A stretch of DNA of 64,000 bases from Lentzea tibetensis. Lineage in GTDB: Bacteria; Actinomycetota; Actinomycetes; Mycobacteriales; Pseudonocardiaceae. The position numbers and the translations under genes were made by a program. Shown here piece after piece: positions 50,508 to 58,938 of this stretch (within the stretch, counting starts at the first letter, position 1; each line of letters opens with the position of its first letter). The notes under the pieces are model-generated. The model was not told the DNA's origin and searched no databases. It worked only from the letters and a program-made list of their open reading frames with translations. Location: positions 1 to 64,000 of the forward strand of contig NZ_VOBR01000010.1 of assembly GCF_007845675.1 (NCBI RefSeq), read 5' to 3'.

Positions 50508-51119
50508 GTGGCTGTTCCTCCCCGCGCCGTACTCCTCGCCGGCCCATCCGGTTCCGGCAAGTCCACCCTCGCCGCCCGCCTCGGCTGGCCGGTGCTGCGG
50601 CTGGACGACTTCTACCGCGAAGGCGACGACCCGCTGTTGCCCCGCGACGCGCACGGCAGGGCCGACTGGGACGCCGAGGGCTCCTGGAACGACGACGACG
50701 CGCTGGAGGCGGTCGTCACCCTCGCCCGCACGGGCTCGGTCGATGCCCCGGTGTACGCGCTCGGCGAGGACCGCAGGGTCGGCGCGCAGACCGTCAGCCT
50801 GGGCGACGCGCCCGCGTTCATCGCCGAGGGCTTGTTCGCGGACCTGCTGGTCGGCCGGGCCCGCGAGACGGGCGTGCTGAAGGACGCGATCGTGCTCGCG
50901 CCGAGCGCGCCCGTGACGTTCCTGCGGCGGTTCTTCCGCGACGTGTCCGAGGCCCGCAAGCCCGTGCCGGTGCTGCTCAGCAGGGGCTGGCGGCTGATGC
51001 GCGAGCAACCGGGCGTCGTCCGGCGCTGCGAGGCGGCGGGCATGCGGCGGCTCACCCCCGCGCGGGCACGCGAGGAACTCGCGAAGTCCGTGCACACCGC
51101 GGACAACGCGCCCGTGTAG
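50508..51119 (+). CDS. P-loop kinase, uridine kinase-like
   Basis: 203-residue nucleoside/nucleotide-kinase-fold protein. P-loop [18 protein letters not shown], then [19 protein letters not shown], which places an Asp-Asp-Phe-Tyr motif like uridine kinase, and [11 protein letters not shown]. Actual substrate uncertain. GTG at 50508 is chosen; GTG at 50490 would add six residues. TAACCT at 50484-50489 could be a -10 box, so the transcript may have a very short leader. It diverges from rarA. Confidence 0.85.
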   Translation: MAVPPRAVLLAGPSGSGKSTLAARLGWPVLRLDDFYREGDDPLLPRDAHGRADWDAEGSWNDDDALEAVVTLARTGSVDAPVYALGEDRRVGAQTVSLGDAPAFIAEGLFADLLVGRARETGVLKDAIVLAPSAPVTFLRRFFRDVSEARKPVPVLLSRGWRLMREQPGVVRRCEAAGMRRLTPARAREELAKSVHTADNAPV

Positions 51120-51163
51120 CACGGCGGCCGTGGGGGTAACCGTGGGCACGAGAGGTGGTCGCC

Positions 51164-51964
51164 GTGGCACCTGCCCGCAGAGACCTGGTGGTCGTCGGTG
51201 CCTCGGCCGGAGGCGTCGAGGCGCTGACGAAGTTCGTCGCGAGCCTGCCCGCGAATCTGCCCGCCGCCGTCGCCGTTGTACTGCACATGCCTTCTCGCGG
51301 CCCGAGCGCGCTGCACTTCATCCTGTCCCGCAGCGGTCCGCTGCGCTGCGTCCCGGTGTCCGACGGCCAGCCGGTGCGGCCGGGCCGCGTGTACGTCGCG
51401 CCGCCGGACCGGCACCTGGTCGTGTCCGGTGAGCAGCTGCGCCTGTCCGACGAGCCGCCCGCGCTCGGCCACCGGCCGTCGGTCGACGTGCTCTTCTCCT
51501 CCGCCGCCCGCACGCGGGGCGCCCGCACGATCGGTGTGGTGCTGTCCGGCGCGCTCGCCGACGGCACCGCGGGCATGGTCGCGATCAAGTCGCGCGGTGG
51601 CGTCGCCCTGGTCCAGGACCCGGTGGAGGCGCGGTGCTCCGGCATGCCGCTCAGCGTGATCCGGCACGTGCGGGTCGACCACGTGCTGCCGGTCGGCGAG
51701 ATCGGCCACCAGCTCGCGCACCTCGTGGGACAGCAGGTGGACGCGGACGGGCCGGTGCGCGACGAGTTGAGCATGGAGCGGGCGTTGTGGACCGCGCTGC
51801 ACACGCTCGACGAGAAGGCCGAGCTGTCCCGGCGGATGCGGGCCAGCCCGCTGGCGCGCGCGCACTCCTATCTGGCGGAGCGGTACGCACGGGCGCACCA
51901 GGAGGCGGCCGAGGCCGCCGACGTCCTGCGCGCCCACCTGACGCGGAGGGGGCTGGAACAGTGA
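51164..51964 (+). CDS. CheB-type methylesterase without receiver domain
   Basis: 266 residues. The CheB catalytic domain (about 6-190) shows the triad motifs: Ser in VVGASAGGVEAL, His in VVLHMPSRG and Asp in LSGALADGTAGM. The last 70 residues are helical. There is no N-terminal receiver, so activity is not under ordinary CheA control. GTG at 51164 has GAGAGG eight bases upstream; GTG at 51155 is an alternative. Its stop overlaps the first of two mini-ORFs (GTGA). With the CheR-like gene downstream it probably forms a sensory module unrelated to motility. Confidence 0.9.
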   Translation: MAPARRDLVVVGASAGGVEALTKFVASLPANLPAAVAVVLHMPSRGPSALHFILSRSGPLRCVPVSDGQPVRPGRVYVAPPDRHLVVSGEQLRLSDEPPALGHRPSVDVLFSSAARTRGARTIGVVLSGALADGTAGMVAIKSRGGVALVQDPVEARCSGMPLSVIRHVRVDHVLPVGEIGHQLAHLVGQQVDADGPVRDELSMERALWTALHTLDEKAELSRRMRASPLARAHSYLAERYARAHQEAAEAADVLRAHLTRRGLEQ

Positions 51965-52053
51965 TCACCGGCAACGGCAGACCCGACCGGACACCCGCGA
52001 ACGACCGCACGGCACTCCGCGCACGCTCGACCAGAGCGGGAGCGGCACAGTGA
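51961..52053 (+). CDS. Mini-ORF 1 (30 codons) coupled to the CheB-like gene
   Basis: GTG at 51961 overlaps the CheB-like stop as GTGA and opens a 30-codon frame beginning MITGNGRPDR and ending RSTRAGAAQ. The stop overlaps the next GTG, again as GTGA. The same start (GTG ATC ACC) and a similar end recur in the next mini-ORF and, for the start, in the STAS-HATPase gene. It may be a coupled leader peptide or a relic of junction duplication. Confidence 0.4.
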   Translation: MITGNGRPDRTPANDRTALRARSTRAGAAQ

Positions 52054-52103
52054 TCACCGGCAACCACCGCGCCCGCTCCACCGAAGCGGGGGCAGCACCG
52101 TGA
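52050..52103 (+). CDS. Mini-ORF 2 (17 codons) coupled to the STAS-HATPase gene
   Basis: GTG at 52050 opens MITGNHRARSTEAGAAP and stops at 52101-52103, overlapping the GTG of the STAS-HATPase gene as GTGA. It is a shortened relative of mini-ORF 1: both share MITGN and RST-x-AGAA. The surrounding DNA is a tandem duplication with a period of 50 bases. Confidence 0.4.
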   Translation: MITGNHRARSTEAGAAP

Positions 52104-52831
52104 TCACCAGCGAGATGCAGTTCGGCGTCCACCGCCTCGGCGGCCTCGCTGTCGTCCGCCCGCGAGGCAGGCTCGACCTGTCCAGCTACGCCGCGTTCCG
52201 CGACGGCCTGCTCAAGCTCGCCGCCGAGGAACCCGCCGCGATCATCGTGTGCCTCAGCAGCGAGCTGAACGTCGCGACGCACACGATGCTGGCCGTCTTC
52301 ACGACGGTGTGGATGCGCGTGTCGGAGTGGCCGGGCGTGCCGGTGGTGCTCGTGCCGGAGACCGTCCAGCACCACGCGGACATGCGGCGCAGCGGCATCA
52401 CCCAGTTCGTCCCGGCGTACGCGAGCATGCGGGTCGCCGTGGAGTCGGTCCGCAGGCCACCCGCACACCGGCGGGACACGGTCGAGCTGCCGCTGGACCC
52501 GACGGCACCGCGGCTCGCACGCCGGTTCGTGCGGGCGACGTGCCGGCGCTGGGACGTGCCGTTGATCACCGGTGACGCGGTGCTCGTCGCGAGCGAGCTC
52601 ACCGAGAACGCGGTCCGGCACGCCGGGTCGCCGTCGGTGCTGCGGCTGGAGCTGCGGCCGTTCGCGCTCGCCATCGCGCTGCGCGACCTGGATCCGCGCC
52701 CGCCGGAGCGGCCGGTGCCGGGGCACGGCGTCGACATCGTGGACCGGGTGAGCCGCACCTGGGGCTGGTCGCCGTCATTCGATGGGGGCAAGGTCGTGTG
52801 GGCGGTACTCGCCGTTCCGCGAACCGAGTAA
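52100..52831 (+). CDS. STAS domain fused to RsbW-like HATPase (first of two paralogues)
   Basis: 243 residues: an N-terminal STAS domain (about 10-115, LAVVRPRGRLDLSSY...) and a C-terminal GHKL ATPase like anti-sigma kinases (about 130-240), with N box SELTENAVRHAG (E166, N170), G1 segment ALRDLDPRPP and GHGVDIVDRV. A fusion of antagonist-type and kinase-type domains suggests an internally wired partner-switching protein. A second copy is at 62073. GTG at 52100 overlaps mini-ORF 2. No sigma factor gene is in the window. Confidence 0.88.
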   Translation: MITSEMQFGVHRLGGLAVVRPRGRLDLSSYAAFRDGLLKLAAEEPAAIIVCLSSELNVATHTMLAVFTTVWMRVSEWPGVPVVLVPETVQHHADMRRSGITQFVPAYASMRVAVESVRRPPAHRRDTVELPLDPTAPRLARRFVRATCRRWDVPLITGDAVLVASELTENAVRHAGSPSVLRLELRPFALAIALRDLDPRPPERPVPGHGVDIVDRVSRTWGWSPSFDGGKVVWAVLAVPRTE

Positions 52832-52841
52832 TTTCCTGCCC

Positions 52842-54692
52842 GTGACCGACCACCTCCCCGCACCCGACGACGAGTTCGAGGACGTGCTGCAGCACCTCAA
52901 GGAGTCGCGCGGCTTCGACTTCACCGGGTACAAGCGCACGAGCCTCATGCGCCGCGTGCGGCACCGGATGGCGCAGGTCGGCATCGAGGCGTACCCGGAC
53001 TACATCGACCACCTCCAGGTCAACGCCGACGAGTTCGACGCGCTGTTCAACACCATCCTCATCAACGTCACGGGCTTCTTCCGCGACCCCGAGGCGTGGG
53101 AGCACCTGCGCGAGCACGTGGTGCCGCAACTGCTCGACGGGCACGGGCTGGAGGACCCGGTGCGGGTGTGGAGCGCGGGTTGCGCGTCCGGCGAGGAGGC
53201 CTACACCCTCGCGATGGTGCTGGCCGAGGCGCTGGGCACCGACCGCTTCCGCCAGCAGGTGAAGATCTACGCGACGGACGTCGACGACGAGGCGCTGGCG
53301 CACGCGCGGCACGCGAGCTACGTCGAACGCGACCTGCAGTCCGTGCCGCCGGAGCTGCAGACGAAGTACTTCGAGCAGCAGAACGGCCGCTACGTCTTCC
53401 GCAAGGACCTGCGCCGGTCGGTCATCTTCGGCCGCAACGACCTGGTGCAGGACGCGCCGATCTCGCGCATCGACCTGCTCCTGTGCCGCAACACCCTGAT
53501 GTACTTCAACCAGGAGACCCAGGCCAAGATCCTCGGCCGGTTCCACTTCGCGCTGGTGCCGCAGGGCGTGCTGTTCCTCGGCAAGGCCGAGATGCTGCTC
53601 AGCCACAGCCGGATCTTCGACCCGATCGACCTGAAGCGGCGCATCTTCCGCAAGGCGCCCAGCGGTCCCGGCACCACGACGCACTTCGTCACGCAGGCGT
53701 TCGCGCACGACCGCCGGGTCGAGGTCGGCCCGCTGGACCAGCTGCGCGAGCACGCGTTCTCGGCGAGCCCGGTCGCACAGGTCGTCGTGTCGGCCGAGGA
53801 CATCATCGCGCTGGTCAACAAGCAGGCGGAGACCGTGTTCGGCCTGTCGGCGAAGGACGTCGGCCGCCCGCTGCGCGACCTCGACCTGTCCTACCGGCCG
53901 GTCGAGCTGCGCGGCTACGTCGAGCAGGCGCGGGTCGAGCGCAAGTCGTTGCGCATCAAGGAGGTCGAGTGGCAGCGCAGCCCCGGTGAGTCGCTGTGGT
54001 TCGAGATCCACGTGAACCCGCTGATCGACCACGACAACGGCATACTCGGCGTGTCGATCGTGTTCCGCGACGTCACGTCCGCGCGCAGGCTGCTCGACGA
54101 CCTGGAGTACGCCAACCGGCAGCTCGAGTCGGCCTACGAGGAACTGCAGTCGACGAACGAGGAGCTCGAGACCACCAACGAGGAGCTCCAGTCCACCGTG
54201 GAGGAACTGGAGACCACGAACGAGGAGCTCCAGTCGACCAACGAGGAACTGGAGACGATGAACGAGGAGCTCCAGTCCACCAACGACGAGCTCCAGACGA
54301 TCAACGACGCGCTGCGCGACCGCAGCTCGGAACTGGACCAGGTCAACGAGTTCCTCGAGTCGATACTGACGTCCCTGCGCGCCGGCGTCATCGTGCTGGA
54401 CCTGGAGATGCGGGTGCTGGCGTGGAACCGCGGCGCCGAGGAGCTGTGGGGCGTGCGGCGCGACGAGGCCGAGGGCGAGCACCTGCTCAACATCGATGCC
54501 GGACTGCCGCTGGCCGAGCTGCGCCCGGTGGTGCGGCAGGCGCTCAGCGACCCGGCGTTCATGACCGACGTGCGGCTACCGGCGGTGAACCGGCGTGGCC
54601 GCGCGGTGACGATCCGGGCGGTGTGCAGCTCGTTGCGCGCCAACGACGGCAGCCCCAGCGGCGCGATACTCGTGATGGAGCAGCTGCCCTGA
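52842..54692 (+). CDS. CheR-type methyltransferase with two PAS domains and a repetitive coiled coil
   Basis: 616 residues. CheR N-terminal helical domain (about 10-65), CheR SAM-methyltransferase (about 75-270; SAM motif WSAGCASGEEAYTLAM, LLLCRNTLMYFN), PAS 1 (about 303-412), a long coiled coil (about 414-508) with repeated EELQSTNEELETTNEE units, and PAS 2 (about 505-614). Such CheB/CheR-PAS proteins are part of non-flagellar sensory systems. GTG at 52842 begins MTDHLPAPDDEF, ten bases after the STAS-HATPase stop. The target receptor to be methylated is not in the window. Confidence 0.93.
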   Translation: MTDHLPAPDDEFEDVLQHLKESRGFDFTGYKRTSLMRRVRHRMAQVGIEAYPDYIDHLQVNADEFDALFNTILINVTGFFRDPEAWEHLREHVVPQLLDGHGLEDPVRVWSAGCASGEEAYTLAMVLAEALGTDRFRQQVKIYATDVDDEALAHARHASYVERDLQSVPPELQTKYFEQQNGRYVFRKDLRRSVIFGRNDLVQDAPISRIDLLLCRNTLMYFNQETQAKILGRFHFALVPQGVLFLGKAEMLLSHSRIFDPIDLKRRIFRKAPSGPGTTTHFVTQAFAHDRRVEVGPLDQLREHAFSASPVAQVVVSAEDIIALVNKQAETVFGLSAKDVGRPLRDLDLSYRPVELRGYVEQARVERKSLRIKEVEWQRSPGESLWFEIHVNPLIDHDNGILGVSIVFRDVTSARRLLDDLEYANRQLESAYEELQSTNEELETTNEELQSTVEELETTNEELQSTNEELETMNEELQSTNDELQTINDALRDRSSELDQVNEFLESILTSLRAGVIVLDLEMRVLAWNRGAEELWGVRRDEAEGEHLLNIDAGLPLAELRPVVRQALSDPAFMTDVRLPAVNRRGRAVTIRAVCSSLRANDGSPSGAILVMEQLP

Positions 54693-54782
54693 CCGGTCAC
54701 TCCGACAGCCCGACTCCCGCGACAGCACAGCCGCACTGGCCGGTCTCGTCGGCAGCCGACACCGTGACGGTGCAGCTGCCCT
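54680..54782. repeat. Repeated gene-end segment after the CheR-like gene
   Basis: GCAGCTGCCCT-R-ACCGGTC occurs at 54680-54698 and 54772-54790, 92 bases apart. The first spans the CheR-like stop (TGA), the second spans a TAA in the same position. A related CTGGCCGGTCTCGTC is at 54736. The stretch between holds no credible gene. Confidence 0.55.
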
Positions 54783-55125
54783 AACCGGTCTCGGCGTCCC
54801 CGGCGCAGCGGAAGTAGGTGTCCAGGCCGGTCAGCTCCAGCGTCCGGCGCACGGCGGCCGAGCACTCGCTCAGCCGGAACGCCACGCGCTGCCGGGCGCA
54901 CTCGCTGTTCAACGTGATCAGCGCGATGACACCGGCCGAGCCGAAGAAGGTGACGCCGGCCAGGTCGAGCACCACCGCCCCGCCGCCGATCCGGGCGCGC
55001 ACGTACTCCTCGAGCTGGGGCGCGGTCACCATGTCGAGCTCACCCGCGACGTGGACGACCGTCGCCCCGCGAGACTCATCGGCGGTCAGCGACACCTGGT
55101 CGTCCGGCGGTTCGACTGCGTCCAC
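54781..55125 (-). CDS. STAS-domain anti-sigma factor antagonist
   Basis: 114 residues of a stand-alone STAS domain: ATVVHVAGELDMVTAPQLEE, AVVLDLAGVTFFGSAGVIAL with the phosphorylatable Ser (GSAG) and RTLELTGLDTYF. Typical of RsbV/SpoIIAA-type antagonists in partner switching. GTG at 55123-55125 is preferred for the GAGGG five bases upstream; GTG at 55128, 55137 or 55170 are alternatives. Converges on the CheR-like gene. The two STAS-HATPase fusions are possible partners. Confidence 0.88.
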   Translation of the reverse strand: MDAVEPPDDQVSLTADESRGATVVHVAGELDMVTAPQLEEYVRARIGGGAVVLDLAGVTFFGSAGVIALITLNSECARQRVAFRLSECSAAVRRTLELTGLDTYFRCAGDAETG

Positions 55126-55247
55126 CACGTCCCTCACTGCTTCGACCAGTTCACTGTATGCCCTCCGCACCGCGCAGGGCGTGGCCAGTCGGGTGTGATC
55201 GCCTCGTCTGGCAGGATGCCGGTCATTCCGACGAGCGGGGGCGCGCG

Positions 55248-56318
55248 ATGAGCGAGACACCGGAGTGGTCCTCTCCTGACCAGCGACCGCAGCAGGAGAA
55301 CAACCCGGCACCGCCTCCTCCCCCGCAGTACGGCCAGCAGCAGTACGGCCAGCCGTACCACCAGCCGCCGCAGGCGCCGAAGCCCGGCATCATCCCGCTG
55401 CGCCCGCTCGGCGTCGGCGAGGTGCTGGACGGCGCGATCACCACCATGCGGCGCTACCCGAAGGCCGTGCTCGGCGTGTCGGCGGTGGTCGTCGCGATCA
55501 CCCAGCTGATCACGGTTCTGGTGGTGTGGCCGCTGATCAACGACATCAACAACCTCGCGTCCGTCGACCCGAACGACCTCACGCCGTCGCAGGCGCGGGA
55601 GATGGCGATCGACGTCATCTACAGCGGGCTCGTCGGCGGCGGCGTCTCGCTGCTGGTGCAGCTGGTGGCGCAGACGTTCCTGTCCGGGTACGTCACGGTC
55701 GTCGTCGGGCGCGCGGTGCTCGGCCAGCCCATCTCGTTCCGCGAGGCGTGGGACGAGTTCCGCCCGCGGCTGCTGTCGCTGCTCGGCGCGACCGCGCTCA
55801 TCACCCTGATGCTCCTCACCGGCGTGGCGCTCTGCGTCCTGCTCGGCGTGCTGTTCGTCCCGCTGAGCATCCCGCTGTTCATCCTGTCGGCGCTGCTGGG
55901 TGTCGCGCTGATCATCTGGCTGATGGTGATGTTCAGCCTGGTCACCCCGGCGCTGGTGCTGGAGCGCGGCCCGATCGTCGAGTCGTTCCGCCGGTCGCGC
56001 CTGCTGGTGCAGGACGCGTGGTGGCGCACGTTCGGCATCCTGCTGCTGGCGCTGCTGATCGGCTCGATGATCAACAACATCATCGGCCTGCCGTTCAGCC
56101 TGCTCGGCACGGACTTCAGCGCGATCATGGCGGGCAAGCCGGCGACGACGTCGTTCGGCGCGCTGCTGCTGACCGCCGTCGGCGGCACGATCGCGGGCAC
56201 CATCACCTACCCGTTCAGCTCGGCGGTGACCGTGCTGCTGTACGTCGACCGCCGCATCCGCCGTGAGGGCATGGACATCGAACTCGCCCGCGCGGCCGGG
56301 CTCACCGGCGGACAGTAG
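55248..56318 (+). CDS. Membrane protein with GPDPase-type membrane domain
   Basis: 356 residues: a Pro/Gln-rich cytoplasmic head with repeated QYGQ and PPP (about 1-50), then PLGVGEVLDGAITTMRRYPK and about six membrane helices as in the glycerophosphodiester phosphodiesterase membrane domain. Such proteins usually precede DUF4129-MoxR-DUF58 operons in actinobacteria. ATG at 55248 is chosen with GAGCGGGGG upstream. The DUF4129 gene follows after two bases. Function unknown. Confidence 0.82.
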   Translation: MSETPEWSSPDQRPQQENNPAPPPPPQYGQQQYGQPYHQPPQAPKPGIIPLRPLGVGEVLDGAITTMRRYPKAVLGVSAVVVAITQLITVLVVWPLINDINNLASVDPNDLTPSQAREMAIDVIYSGLVGGGVSLLVQLVAQTFLSGYVTVVVGRAVLGQPISFREAWDEFRPRLLSLLGATALITLMLLTGVALCVLLGVLFVPLSIPLFILSALLGVALIIWLMVMFSLVTPALVLERGPIVESFRRSRLLVQDAWWRTFGILLLALLIGSMINNIIGLPFSLLGTDFSAIMAGKPATTSFGALLLTAVGGTIAGTITYPFSSAVTVLLYVDRRIRREGMDIELARAAGLTGGQ

Positions 56319-56320
56319 GC

Positions 56321-56902
56321 GTGGACGTCCCGGTCGACGTCGGGCCCGACGAGGCGCGCGACGCCGCCGTCCGCGAGCTGTCGGACCCGGCGTACGCGCA
56401 GGCGCGGCCCGGTGTGCTGGAGAAGGCGCTCGACTGGGTGCTCGACCGGCTGGACGAGCTGTTCGGCGCGGGCAGCGGTGCGGGCGGCGTCGCGTTGCTG
56501 CTGCTGGTCGTCGTGATCGCACTGGCCGTCGTCATCCGGCTGTTCACCGGGCGCGTGACTCGGGCGGCGCGGACGGGTGCGGTGTTCGGCGACGCGACCA
56601 GGTCGGCGAAGGACCACCGCGCCGCCGCGCAGGAGGCGTTCGCGCGCGGTGAGTTCGCCGAGGCGGTGCGCGAGCGGTTCCGCGCGCTGGTGCGGGAACT
56701 GGAACAGCGCGGCGTGCTCGACGAACGGGCGGGGCGCACGGTCGACGAGGTCGCGGCCGATGCCGGGCGCGAGCTGCCCGCGCACGCGCGGGACCTCCGC
56801 GTGGCGGCCGTGCTGTTCGACGACATCTGGTACGGCGGCCGCACCGCGACCGAAGAGGCCTACCGCTCCATCGCGTCGCTCGACGACCGGGTGCGCGGAT
56901 GA
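56321..56902 (+). CDS. DUF4129 membrane protein
   Basis: 193 residues with an N-terminal soluble part (DVGPDEARDAAVRELSDPAY), one membrane helix (about 55-75) and a C-terminal helical DUF4129 domain (EAFARGEFAEAVRERFRALV, FDDIWYGGRTATEEAYRSI). The same domain ends many bacterial transglutaminase-like membrane proteins. GTG at 56321; its stop overlaps the next ATG. It belongs to the MoxR/DUF58 group of genes. Confidence 0.88.
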   Translation: MDVPVDVGPDEARDAAVRELSDPAYAQARPGVLEKALDWVLDRLDELFGAGSGAGGVALLLLVVVIALAVVIRLFTGRVTRAARTGAVFGDATRSAKDHRAAAQEAFARGEFAEAVRERFRALVRELEQRGVLDERAGRTVDEVAADAGRELPAHARDLRVAAVLFDDIWYGGRTATEEAYRSIASLDDRVRG

Positions 56903-57972
56903 GCGCGCCGACCTCGCCGGACGCGCGGCGGATCTGGGCCGCCGCCAAGGGACCCGTGCTCGTCGGGCTCGTGATCCTGGTGTCCAGCATCATCCTGGTG
57001 CTCGTCAGCTCGCCCAGCGAGGGCGGCTCGCTCGACCCGCGCTCGGTGACCCAACCGGGCAGCCGCGCGCTGGCGAAACTGCTGGAGGGCCAAGGCGTCA
57101 CGGTCGAGTACACCGAGACCGCACCGTCCTCGGTGGACGGCGCGACGCTGCTCGTGACCCGCCCCGACCTCATCGACCCGGCCCGGCTGTCACCGCTGAT
57201 CGCGAGCGCGCGGGACGCGGTGCTCGTGCAGCCGCAGCGCTGGCTCCCCGACGGGATCGGCGTCGCCGACCGCGCCAGGGTGGACGACCTGCCGCCCGGC
57301 TGCGTGCTGGCCGCGCGGTTCGGCCGCGCCACCATGGGCGGCGCCACGTACGCCGCGGCCGACGGCGAGTCGTGCTACGAGTCGTCGTTGGTGCACAAGG
57401 GAAACGTGATCGTGCTCGGCACCGGCGCGCCGATGACCAACGACAAGCTGGACGAGGTCGGCAACGCCGCGTTGATGATGACCCTGCTCGGCCGCAACGA
57501 CCGGCTCGTGTGGTGGGTGCCCGCGGTCGCCGACCCCGGCCGCGAGCAGTCGGTGTTCGACCTGCTGCCGGACGGCTGGAAGTTCGGCGGAGTTCAGCTC
57601 GTCGTCGCGGTCGCGCTGTTCGCGCTGTGGCGCGCGCGACGGCTCGGACCCGTTGTCACCGAACGCCTTCCGGTCGTGGTGCGCGCGGCCGAGACCGTCG
57701 AGGGACGGGCGCGGCTCTACCGGCGGACGCGGGCCACCGGGCACGCGGCGGCCACGTTGCGGCGCGCGGCGCTGGACCGGATGACACCAGCACTAGGACT
57801 GCCGCACGACGCGCCACCCGCCGCGGTGGCGACGGAGGTCGCGGCGCGCGGGTCGCGTTCCGCCGACCAGGTGCTCTCACTGCTCTACGGACCCCAGCCC
57901 GCGGACGACCGCGCGCTGGTCCGGCTCGCCGACGAACTGGACGTACTGGAGAACGAGGTGTGCGGGGGATGA
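56899..57972 (+). CDS. DUF4350 membrane protein
   Basis: 357 residues. A membrane helix at about 20-40, an extracytoplasmic DUF4350 domain (SLDPRSVTQPGSRALAKLLE, VIVLGTGAPMTNDKLDEVGN) and a second helix near 233-248, then a basic cytoplasmic tail. Usually found between DUF4129 and MoxR genes in actinobacteria, as here. Starts and stops are both coupled (ATGA). Biochemical role unknown. Confidence 0.88.
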   Translation: MSAPTSPDARRIWAAAKGPVLVGLVILVSSIILVLVSSPSEGGSLDPRSVTQPGSRALAKLLEGQGVTVEYTETAPSSVDGATLLVTRPDLIDPARLSPLIASARDAVLVQPQRWLPDGIGVADRARVDDLPPGCVLAARFGRATMGGATYAAADGESCYESSLVHKGNVIVLGTGAPMTNDKLDEVGNAALMMTLLGRNDRLVWWVPAVADPGREQSVFDLLPDGWKFGGVQLVVAVALFALWRARRLGPVVTERLPVVVRAAETVEGRARLYRRTRATGHAAATLRRAALDRMTPALGLPHDAPPAAVATEVAARGSRSADQVLSLLYGPQPADDRALVRLADELDVLENEVCGG

Positions 57973-58937
57973 CGCAGGAGATGACTGCGACTACCGAAGA
58001 GGCGCGTTCCGCATTGCTCGCGCTGCGCGCCGAGATCGGCAAGGCCGTCGTCGGCAACGACGCCGCGGTGACCAGCCTGATCCTCGCGCTGCTGTGCCGG
58101 GGCCACGTGCTGCTCGAAGGCGTGCCGGGCGTCGCGAAGACGCTGCTGGTGCGGGCGCTCGCGACGGCGCTGGATCTGACGTACAAACGGGTGCAGTTCA
58201 CGCCGGACCTGATGCCGGGCGACCTGACCGGGTCGCTGGTGTACGACGCGCACTCGGCGGAGTTCTCGTTCCGCGAGGGCCCGGTGTTCACGCACCTGCT
58301 GCTCGCCGACGAGATCAACCGGACGCCGCCGAAGACGCAGTCCGCGCTGCTGGAGGCGATGGAGGAACGGCAGGTCTCGGTCGACGGGCGGGCGCGTCCG
58401 GTGCCGTCGCCGTTCATCGTGGTGGCGACGCAGAACCCCGTCGAGTACGAGGGCACCTACCCGCTGCCCGAGGCGCAGCTGGACCGGTTCCTGTTCAAGC
58501 TGACGATGCCGATCCCGCCGCGCGACCAGGAGATCGACATCCTGACGCGGCACGCGTCCGGCTTCGACCCGCGCGACCTGTCGTCGCTGCGGCCGGTCGC
58601 GGGTGCCGAGCACCTCGACGCCGGCGCGCTGGCGGTGCGGTCGGTGACCGTCGCCCCGGAGGTCGTCGGGTACGTCGTGGACGTGTGCCGCGCGACCCGC
58701 CAGTCGCCGTCGGTGCGGCTCGGCGTCTCACCGCGCGGCGCGACGGCGTTGCTCGCGGCGGCACGGGCGTGGGCGTGGCTGTCCGGCCGCGCGTACGTGA
58801 CACCGGACGACGTGAAGGCGTTGGCGCGCCCCGCGTTGCGGCACCGGCTGGACCTGCGTCCGGAGGCCGCGCTGGAGGGTGCGACCGCGGACGGGATCCT
58901 GGACGGCGTGCTCGCCGCGGTCCAGGTCCCGCGCTGA
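57969..58937 (+). CDS. MoxR-family AAA+ ATPase
   Basis: 322-residue AAA+ chaperone-like ATPase. Walker A LLEGVPGVAKTLLVRALA, Walker B HLLLADEINRTPPKTQSALL, sensor 1 VVATQNPVEYEGTYPLPEAQ and the arginine-finger/sensor 2 part SVRLGVSPRGATALL. MoxR proteins work with DUF58/VWA partners in maturation of other proteins. ATG at 57969 overlaps the DUF4350 stop; ATG at 57981 is another possible start. DUF58 follows directly. Confidence 0.95.
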   Translation: MTQEMTATTEEARSALLALRAEIGKAVVGNDAAVTSLILALLCRGHVLLEGVPGVAKTLLVRALATALDLTYKRVQFTPDLMPGDLTGSLVYDAHSAEFSFREGPVFTHLLLADEINRTPPKTQSALLEAMEERQVSVDGRARPVPSPFIVVATQNPVEYEGTYPLPEAQLDRFLFKLTMPIPPRDQEIDILTRHASGFDPRDLSSLRPVAGAEHLDAGALAVRSVTVAPEVVGYVVDVCRATRQSPSVRLGVSPRGATALLAAARAWAWLSGRAYVTPDDVKALARPALRHRLDLRPEAALEGATADGILDGVLAAVQVPR

Positions 58938-58938
58938 C

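Noticed and set aside
54139-54310. Regular DNA repeats as a CRISPR or satellite
   Set aside because: They encode an in-frame heptad coiled coil within the CheR-PAS protein.
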